Assembly: GCA_905214425.1 (NCBI GenBank)
Contig: CAJMLY010000047.1
Coordinates: 1 to 9,391, forward strand
Direction: 5' to 3'
Length of the DNA stretch: 9,391 bases
Source: an uncultured bacterium
Lineage (GTDB): Bacteria; Actinomycetota; Coriobacteriia; Coriobacteriales; Coriobacteriaceae
The position numbers and the translations under genes were made by a program. Of this stretch, positions 4,959 to 9,391 are shown piece by piece. Position 1 is the first letter of the stretch. Each line of letters starts with the position of its first letter. A model generated the notes under the pieces. The model did not search any database and had not been told where the DNA came from. It was given only the letters and a program-made list of their open reading frames with translations.

Positions 4959-7514
4959 CTAGAACGTCTGCTCGTAGTCGCTGTGCTTTTTGGCCGAACG
5001 CACCAGGAACTCCTGGTTGGTGTTGGTGCCCTTAAGACCCTTGATAAACGACGCAGCTGCGCGCTCGGTGTTGTTCATGCCGGCAAGAATGCGACGCAGG
5101 CCAAAGACAAACGGACGCATCTGCTCGTCAACCAACAGGTCCTCGTTACGCGTACCGGAGGCAACGGGGTCGATAGCCGGGAAGATGCGGCGGTCGGCCA
5201 GGTCGCGGTCGAGCTTGAGCTCCATGTTGCCGGTGCCCTTGAACTCCTCAAAGATGACCTCGTCCATCTTGGAGCCGGTGTCGATGAGGGCAGAGGCCAG
5301 GATGGTGAGCGAGCCACCGTTCTCGATATTGCGGGCTGCGCCCAGGAAGCGCTTGGGCGGATACAGTGCCGCCGAATCGACGCCGCCCGAAAGGATGCGG
5401 CCTGAGGCGGGCGCCGCCAAGTTGTAGGCGCGGGCAAGACGCGTGATGGAGTCGAGCACCACCACGACATCGCCGCCCAGCTCCACGATGCGCTTGGCGC
5501 GCTCGATGACGAGCTCTGCCACACGAGTGTGGTTGTCGGCGGGCATATCGAAGGTCGACGCCACAACCTCGCCCTTGATGGAACGCTGCATATCGGTAAC
5601 CTCTTCGGGGCGCTCGTCGACGAGCAGGCAGATGAGGTGCACCTCGGGGTTGTTAATCGAGATAGACTGGCAGATCTTCTTGAGGATTGTGGTCTTGCCG
5701 GCCTTGGGCGGGGACACGATCAAGCCACGCTGACCCTTGCCGATCGGCGACACGATGTCGATGGCGCGACCGGTAATGGAGTCCTTGCCATGCTCCATGC
5801 GCAGCGGCTCGTTGGGATAGACCGGGGTGAGGTCACCGAACTTGGGGCGGTTGCGAATCTGCTCGGGGTCTAGACCGTTGACGGTCGTGATTTTGGCGAG
5901 GCCGGCGCGCTTGTCGCCGCCGCGCGAAGGACGAAGCGAGCCCTCGATGACGTCGCCCGTGCGCAGACGCGCGGAGCGGATGAGGTAGGCGGGCACGAAG
6001 GCGTCGTCGTTGGACTTCATGTAGCCATGGGCATGGATGATACCGGAGCTGTCCGGACGAATCTGCAGGATGCCCTTGATGTCGCGGAAGCCCTCGGCCT
6101 TCGCGGCGGTGACGTAGATCTCCTCGACGAGCTCGGCTTTCTTCTTGCCGGTCGTCTCAATCTCGAACTCCTTGGCCTTCTCGCGCAGCTCGGCGACCTT
6201 CATGGCCGCGAGCTCCTCGCGCGAAAGCGTGGGCTCGGTGGGAGCGGCATTACGCTCCTTGTTGCGCTGCTTGCGATCGCGCTGGCGGTTGCGGCGGTCG
6301 TTGTTGCGCTCGTCCTTGCGCTCGTTGCGCTCGTCGTTGCGCTTGTGCTGGCGACGGTTGGGGCGAGCGCCGTCTTCGGCCTCGGCGGGCGCGGCGCCAT
6401 CGGTTGCGGCGGCATCGGCGTTAGCCGCAGTATCATCGCTGGCCTCGGCCTTGGAATCGCCCTGCAGCTCGGCCTCGGCCTGCTGCTCGGACGCCTTGGC
6501 CTTAGCGGACTTCTTACGACCGCGCTTGGGCTTCTCGGACGCAGACTGTTCGACGTCTTGGGGCTCGGCGGCATCAGTCGATGCATCGGCGATCGTCTCG
6601 GCGGAATCCTCGGACGCACCCTTCTTGGCAGTCTTGGCCTTGGACGTGCGCTTAGCAGCAGTACGATGGCTGCGACCAGGACGGACGTCGGCGGGCTCGA
6701 CATCGGCGGGAGCGGCCTCGGAAGTCGTAGCATCCTGGACGGGTGCATCGGCAGCGGTTGCAGACTCGGCGGTCGCCGCAGCATCCCGAGCGGCTGCAGC
6801 TGCGGCTGCGGCCTTCTCTGCCTCGACGAAGGCCTTGGGCTTGCGACCGCGACGGTGCGGGCGCAAAGCCGGATCGACAACGGGAACTTCGCTGGCCTCG
6901 ACAGGCGCAGCGGACTCAGCAGGCGATGCGCCCTCCCCTGCCGCGGAACGAACCGAAGCCTCGGTGAGCTCGAGGGTTACCTGATCGGCAACCTGCTCGG
7001 CCTTAGCAGCCGTGCGACGGCGTGTGCGCGGTGCCGGCTTCTCGGTCGGCTGGTCGGCGGCAGGTGTCTCGGGCACAGACGGAGCTGCAAGCTCGGTCAG
7101 AGCCGCGGCCTCGCGCTCGGCAGCACGACGGCGGGCGCGCACCACCTGAGCCTCGCTAATCTGCGCCAACGCACGCGCCTGCGCGACCTCATCGGAAATC
7201 GGCTCCGAGGAGTCAGCTGCAACGGTGCGCTTGACGCGCGTCGTGCGCGTGGTACGGCGCTTGGGCTTGGTGACCTCCTCGCCGTCAGCAGCAGACTTGG
7301 CCGTGCGGCGCGTACGCTTGGGCTTTGCCGGAGCAGCCTCCTCACCAGTTGCAGGCACGGCCTTCTCAGCCGCTGAAGGCGTAGGCGTCGAAGCAGCCTT
7401 AGGCGTCTCAGGAGCCGAGGCTTGCGCGGGCGCCGCGACCTGGTCCAACGCAACCGGTGCAGCGGGAGCGGCTTGCGTCGTCGTTATTTCGTTTTCTTGC
7501 TGTTGATCAGACAC
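4959..7514 (-). CDS. rho: Transcription termination factor Rho with a long N-terminal extension
   Basis: An 851-residue hexameric RNA-dependent ATPase that ends transcription by pulling nascent RNA. Residues 1 to about 430 are a low-complexity, probably disordered extension in which Ala/Glu/Asp-rich stretches alternate with basic clusters (near 64-70, 83-96, 125-135, 163-171, 218-227, 278-299, 328-341). It ends in an Arg/Asn/Asp/Glu/Lys-rich tract (384-422). From about 431 comes the Rho helical domain, then the RNA-binding fold (about 478-545) and the ATPase core: Walker A SPPKAGKTT (Lys607), catalytic Glu634 in DERPEEVT, Walker B Asp688 in LDSITRLARAYN, Q-loop LSGGVDSAALYPPKRF, R-loop DTGSKMDEV and arginine finger Arg789. 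E. coli Rho is only 419 residues long; long insertions are known in actinobacterial Rho. The start is GTG at 7514; an in-frame TGA just upstream excludes an earlier one, and the ribosome binding site is weak. Confidence 0.97.
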   Translation of the reverse strand: MSDQQQENEITTTQAAPAAPVALDQVAAPAQASAPETPKAASTPTPSAAEKAVPATGEEAAPAKPKRTRRTAKSAADGEEVTKPKRRTTRTTRVKRTVAADSSEPISDEVAQARALAQISEAQVVRARRRAAEREAAALTELAAPSVPETPAADQPTEKPAPRTRRRTAAKAEQVADQVTLELTEASVRSAAGEGASPAESAAPVEASEVPVVDPALRPHRRGRKPKAFVEAEKAAAAAAAARDAAATAESATAADAPVQDATTSEAAPADVEPADVRPGRSHRTAAKRTSKAKTAKKGASEDSAETIADASTDAAEPQDVEQSASEKPKRGRKKSAKAKASEQQAEAELQGDSKAEASDDTAANADAAATDGAAPAEAEDGARPNRRQHKRNDERNERKDERNNDRRNRQRDRKQRNKERNAAPTEPTLSREELAAMKVAELREKAKEFEIETTGKKKAELVEEIYVTAAKAEGFRDIKGILQIRPDSSGIIHAHGYMKSNDDAFVPAYLIRSARLRTGDVIEGSLRPSRGGDKRAGLAKITTVNGLDPEQIRNRPKFGDLTPVYPNEPLRMEHGKDSITGRAIDIVSPIGKGQRGLIVSPPKAGKTTILKKICQSISINNPEVHLICLLVDERPEEVTDMQRSIKGEVVASTFDMPADNHTRVAELVIERAKRIVELGGDVVVVLDSITRLARAYNLAAPASGRILSGGVDSAALYPPKRFLGAARNIENGGSLTILASALIDTGSKMDEVIFEEFKGTGNMELKLDRDLADRRIFPAIDPVASGTRNEDLLVDEQMRPFVFGLRRILAGMNNTERAAASFIKGLKGTNTNQEFLVRSAKKHSDYEQTF

Positions 7515-7543
7515 AGTGTTTGCTCAACTTTCTTTTCAAGCCC

Positions 7544-7612
7544 TGTGATCACATGCTCCCTGCATAAACCTTCAGGGCGGCTAAACAGTCTAGCTCCGTC
7601 AAATACCGACGG
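7544..7612 (-). other. Structured rho leader
   Basis: The predicted rho leader contains three small symmetric elements: CCGTC/GACGG with a 7-nt loop (7596-7612), CCCTG/CAGGG with a 10-nt loop (7558-7577), and the perfect palindrome TGTGATCACA (7544-7553). E. coli rho is autoregulated by attenuation in its leader; a similar role here is inference only. Confidence 0.35.
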
Positions 7613-7658
7613 ACATCATTGATCTGTATCGAGATATTTGCGTCATATACGCAGCGTT

Positions 7659-7686
7659 AGTGTAACACAACCGCAACCACCTGCAA
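7659..7686 (-). promoter_or_regulatory. Probable promoter of rho
   Basis: Minus strand: -35-like TTGCAG (7681-7686), 16-bp spacer, -10-like TACACT (7659-7664) preceded by TGT, which gives an extended -10 (TGn). The implied leader is about 135-140 nt long. Confidence 0.45.
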
Positions 7687-7770
7687 CTTAGTCATTGAGG
7701 ACGTTCTTAAACGACTAGTCAAAAGGGACAATCTTTGGTTTAACACCCACAAATCTGACTGCCTCCGCCA

Positions 7771-7920
7771 AAACTGTGGCGGTTTACTACGATGAATCGC
7801 TCAACCGCGATCACTCCGAAACTTGTTGAACTAAAACCGCAGGTAGATGCCTTGCACTTTTTTGCGAAAAGCCGGCGTAGTTGGAATTTCTCATTTCATC
7901 GTAGTAAACCGGCATAGTTT
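7771..7920. repeat. 26-bp inverted repeat with 98-nt spacer
   Basis: The left arm 7771-7796 and right arm 7895-7920 are reverse complements at 24 of 26 positions, with the 17 bp nearest the spacer perfect (CGGTTTACTACGATGAA). The left arm also overlaps a local hairpin CCGCCA/TGGCGG (7765-7782) that would compete with long-range pairing. The motif CCGGC[G/A]TAGTT occurs twice in direct orientation (7872-7882 and 7909-7919). No target-site duplication is visible outside the arms, so a mobile MITE origin is not shown. Confidence 0.75.
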
Positions 7921-7964
7921 CGTATTTCCAGCAGTTCCAAATTCGTCAATACGTCGGCGTTTGC

Positions 7965-7982
7965 AAAAAGCCCGACCTCCGC
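7965..7982. terminator. Apparent half of an intrinsic terminator cut by the insertion sequence
   Basis: AAAAAGCCCGACCTCCGC ends 3 nt before the IS tip. It has the form of the 5' arm (A-run plus GC-rich stem) of a bidirectional terminator, but the matching 3' arm is absent from this window. The natural explanation is that the IS separated the arms; the other arm should lie just beyond the right IS end, outside the window. Confidence 0.4.
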
Positions 7983-7985
7983 GAT

Positions 7986-8010
7986 TGAACTGCGCCCCAA
8001 ATCTTGGACG
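7986..8010. repeat. Terminal inverted repeat of the IS (downstream end)
   Basis: Begins TGAACTGCGCCCC and ends TTGGACG, the usual look of an IS150-type end. The partner repeat is outside the window, so the pairing cannot be checked here. Confidence 0.65.
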
Positions 8011-8023
8011 CCCTAAATAGCGA

Positions 8024-8929
8024 CTAGGCCGCAAGGGCCTGATTCCGGTACTCCTCCGGGGTCAGGCCCTTCAATCTTACCTGCCTCCGGCTCGTGTTCC
8101 AGTGGACTATGTATTCCTCCAGGTCGCGTTTGAAATCCTCGAACGTCTTCCACTCGCGGCCCCTGTAGAACTCGTCCTTGACGTGGCCGAAGAGCTGCTC
8201 GGTGGCGGCATTGTCGATGCAGTTCGCCTTCCTGGACATGCTCTGGACGATGCCGGCGGCCTCGAGCCTGGATGTGTACGAGGCGTGCTGGTACCGCCAG
8301 CCCCGGTCCGAGTGCATGGTCGGGGCGGCGCCCTCGGGGATCTTGGACAGCAGCTCGTCGAGCATCCTCGCCTGCTGGGCCATGTCGGGCGTGGTCGATA
8401 TGTCGCTCGCCACGATCTCCTTGGTGCAGAAGTCCAGCGTCGGGGCCCAGTAGGCCTTGCCGCCGGCCACCTTGAACTCGGTGACGTCCGTCCCCAGCTT
8501 CTGCCACGGGGCCCCGGCGTCGAAATCCCTCGCGATCACGTTCTCGAACGTTCTGCCGACGACGCCCTTGTACGAGTTGTACCTGTGGTAGGCCGTCTCG
8601 CGCCTGATGCCGCAGCGAATCCCCATCTCGCGCATCATCTTGAGCACGGTCTTGTTGGCTATCACGGCCCCCTCTTCCGCCCTGAGGCACATCGCTATCT
8701 GCCGGTGCCCGCAGCCGTTGGCGGTGCGCGAGAAGATCTCGGCGGCCGCCTCCCAGAGCTCGGCGCGCGTGGGCCTCGGCGGGTGCGCGAGGGCGTAGTA
8801 GTAGGTCGACCGCTTGAGCTCGGCGCATGCGAGCAGGTGCCCGAGCGCGTGCCCCTCGGCGCGCAGGGCCGCGACCGCTTCGGCCTTCGCCCTGGTCAGA
8901 GCCCGTCCCTCTCGACCAGGGCGCGTAAT
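8024..8929 (-). CDS. IS3-family transposase OrfB (catalytic part, made as an OrfAB frameshift fusion)
   Basis: The DDE integrase part of the IS transposase, 301 residues when counted from the frameshift point at 8929; joined to OrfA it gives a 454-residue OrfAB, normal for the group. It begins with a helix-turn-helix region of the HTH_21 type (KRSTYYYALAHPPRPTRAEL and NGCGHRQIAMCL). The rve/RNase H-like catalytic domain follows, with Asp in GTDVTEF, Asp in HSDRGWRYQ and Glu in DNAATEQLF. Exactly 35 residues separate the last two, the DD35E signature. In fusion numbering these are Asp301, Asp361 and Glu397. The C-terminus, WNTSRRQVRLKGLTPEEYR, is typical. The open frame continues upstream to 9082 only as a shadow of OrfA, and there is no good start codon near the overlap. 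All catalytic residues are present. Confidence 0.92.
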   Translation of the reverse strand: MTRPGREGRALTRAKAEAVAALRAEGHALGHLLACAELKRSTYYYALAHPPRPTRAELWEAAAEIFSRTANGCGHRQIAMCLRAEEGAVIANKTVLKMMREMGIRCGIRRETAYHRYNSYKGVVGRTFENVIARDFDAGAPWQKLGTDVTEFKVAGGKAYWAPTLDFCTKEIVASDISTTPDMAQQARMLDELLSKIPEGAAPTMHSDRGWRYQHASYTSRLEAAGIVQSMSRKANCIDNAATEQLFGHVKDEFYRGREWKTFEDFKRDLEEYIVHWNTSRRQVRLKGLTPEEYRNQALAA

Positions 8930-8935
8930 TTTTTT
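8888..8935 (-). promoter_or_regulatory. Programmed -1 frameshift signal (A7 slippery run plus stem-loop)
   Basis: On the minus strand the OrfA codons CTA AAA AAA TTA contain a run of seven A (8929-8935). After a 5-nt spacer comes a perfect 10-bp stem (8914-8923 with 8888-8897, CGCCCTGGTC/GACCAGGGCG), which extends by GAG/CTC past one bulged base. A -1 slip changes the reading from LKKLRALV to LKKITRPG, exactly joining the OrfB frame. The OrfA stop codon overlaps the inner end of the 3' arm. Confidence 0.88.
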
Positions 8936-9387
8936 AGGTAGGCCACCTCGGCCTCGAGCCTGCGGCACCGCTCCTCGAGCTCCTCCTCGCGGGTCCGCGG
9001 CCTCGCCCTGGAACCGCTCGGCCGGCCCTTGGGCCTCGGGCGCAGGGCCTCCGCGCCGCCCCGGCGGTATAGCGCGCACCACTTCTTGAGCGGCGACATC
9101 GACATTATGCCGAACGCCGCCATCGCCTCGGTCTTCGTCATGCCGCCGTCGACGACGGCGGAGGCGGCGGCGACCTTCTGCTCGTATGTGTACCTGCCCT
9201 GCTTTCCGTCCATGCGCAGCAGCACCTCGCTCCCGAATGCGCGGTATATCTCCTGCCGTCTTCTCACGGCTTCCGCGGGAAGCGAAAGGGCAATCGCGGC
9301 AGATTTATACCCGTGTCCGAGCTCGAAGAGCCCTATGGCCGCCTTCCTGGCCTCGACATCATGCTTCACCCTCAAATCAACGCGCAT
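8896..9387 (-). CDS. IS3-family transposase OrfA (DNA-binding part)
   Basis: A 163-residue protein that binds the IS ends and, without its partner, usually restrains transposition. It has two helix-turn-helix-like regions (about residues 8-50 and 64-105, the second including GGMTKTEAMAAFGIMS). A basic linker (PRPKGRPSGSRARPR) follows, then a leucine-zipper-like coiled coil (about 133-156, EEELEERCRRLEAEVAYLKK) for multimer formation. The order and the YLKKL ending match the IS150-group OrfA. The frame overlaps OrfB: ribosomes slipping -1 after Lys153 continue into OrfB, while others stop at TGA (8896-8898). The ATG at 9387 is 4 nt from the window edge, so its ribosome binding site cannot be seen and a start further upstream cannot be excluded. 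Confidence 0.88.
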   Translation of the reverse strand: MRVDLRVKHDVEARKAAIGLFELGHGYKSAAIALSLPAEAVRRRQEIYRAFGSEVLLRMDGKQGRYTYEQKVAAASAVVDGGMTKTEAMAAFGIMSMSPLKKWCALYRRGGAEALRPRPKGRPSGSRARPRTREEELEERCRRLEAEVAYLKKLRALVERDGL

Positions 9388-9391
9388 AAAG

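Larger units (their letters stand above)
7515..7985. other. Intergenic region between rho and the insertion sequence
   Basis: This 471-bp stretch has no convincing gene on either strand. Contents from rho outward: the structured leader, the probable rho promoter, an 8-bp palindrome GACTAGTC (about 7712-7719), a 26-bp inverted repeat (7771-7920), and an apparent half-terminator (7965-7982) abutting the insertion sequence. It is more AT-rich than the flanking genes. Confidence 0.7.
7986..9391 (-). mobile_element. IS3-family insertion sequence, IS150-like (right edge truncated by the window)
   Basis: The element is oriented on the minus strand and contains OrfA and OrfB with a -1 frameshift between them. 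Its downstream terminus is seen at 7986: the tip TGAACTGCGCCCC followed by TTGGACG resembles the terminal repeats of the IS150 group as I recall them, with the TG dinucleotide of IS3-family ends. OrfB stops 38 bp inside this end. About 1,406 bp are visible. IS150-group elements are around 1.4-1.5 kb, so the upstream terminal repeat probably lies just past the window. Both reading frames look intact, so the element may be active. Confidence 0.88.

Noticed and set aside
6027..7376. Plus-strand open frame of 449 codons opposite the rho extension
   Set aside because: A Leu/Gly/Arg-rich translation that mirrors the Ala/Arg/Glu low-complexity coding of rho; no start signals and no domains.
7544..7553. 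CRP/FNR-type operator at TGTGATCACA
   Set aside because: A CRP site has TGTGA and TCACA separated by 6 bp; here the half-sites are fused with no spacer, so the match is only superficial.
7771..7920. Calling the 26-bp inverted repeat a MITE or the terminal repeats of the IS
   Set aside because: The IS tip is at 7986 with a different sequence, and the 26-bp arms have no flanking target duplication; only the description as an inverted repeat is supported.
8102..8941. Plus-strand open frame of 279 codons opposite the transposase
   Set aside because: Antisense shadow of a clear DD35E transposase.
8930..9082. OrfB starting at an ATG at 9082
   Set aside because: This part of the frame overlaps OrfA and gives an Arg/Gly/Pro-rich shadow; the A7 run and stem show OrfB is reached by -1 frameshift at 8929.
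1..9391. CRISPR array, prophage, toxin-antitoxin or defence system
   Set aside because: No regularly spaced repeats, integrase, capsid, nuclease or paired small genes are visible on either strand; the only mobile DNA is the IS at the right edge.

Overview
The window looks like a chromosomal segment of a high-GC actinobacterium, most likely of the class Coriobacteriia and probably Collinsella-like. This is inferred from the GC-rich codon use, a Rho factor with a very long basic N-terminal extension, and the general look of the genes; no 16S rRNA or other decisive marker is present.

Layout from left to right. Positions 3-297 (minus strand) carry a tRNA cluster transcribed His, Lys, Lys, with the two tRNA-Lys(CUU) genes identical. 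Its promoter lies at about 324-352. On the plus strand follow a fold-type I PLP-dependent aminotransferase (463-1644) with its own terminator, then a ROK-family fructokinase (1786-2676) with its own probable promoter. A bidirectional terminator (2759-2804) separates these from the minus-strand genes. On the minus strand a VanZ-like membrane protein (2790-3239) sits 7 nt downstream of a gene for an unrecognised two-helix membrane protein with a long acidic and Ala/Pro-rich tail (3247-4647); the two are probably one transcript from a promoter at 4784-4812. Next is rho (4959-7514, minus), with a terminator at 4891-4921 and a probable promoter at 7659-7686.

The 470 bp upstream of rho contain no gene but hold a 26-bp inverted repeat with a 98-nt spacer. 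At position 7986 an IS3-family (IS150-like) insertion sequence begins and runs off the right edge. Its OrfA and OrfB are joined by a -1 frameshift at an A7 run followed by a perfect 10-bp stem. The sequence just outside the IS end looks like half of an intrinsic terminator, which suggests that the IS landed in a terminator loop.

The genes are mostly unrelated housekeeping or metabolic units, each with its own transcription signals. I see no defence, CRISPR, toxin or secondary-metabolite system. The most notable items are the Rho protein (about 430 residues of disordered basic/acidic extension and a changed primary RNA-binding site), the intergenic inverted repeat, the IS frameshift signal, and the membrane-protein/VanZ pair.
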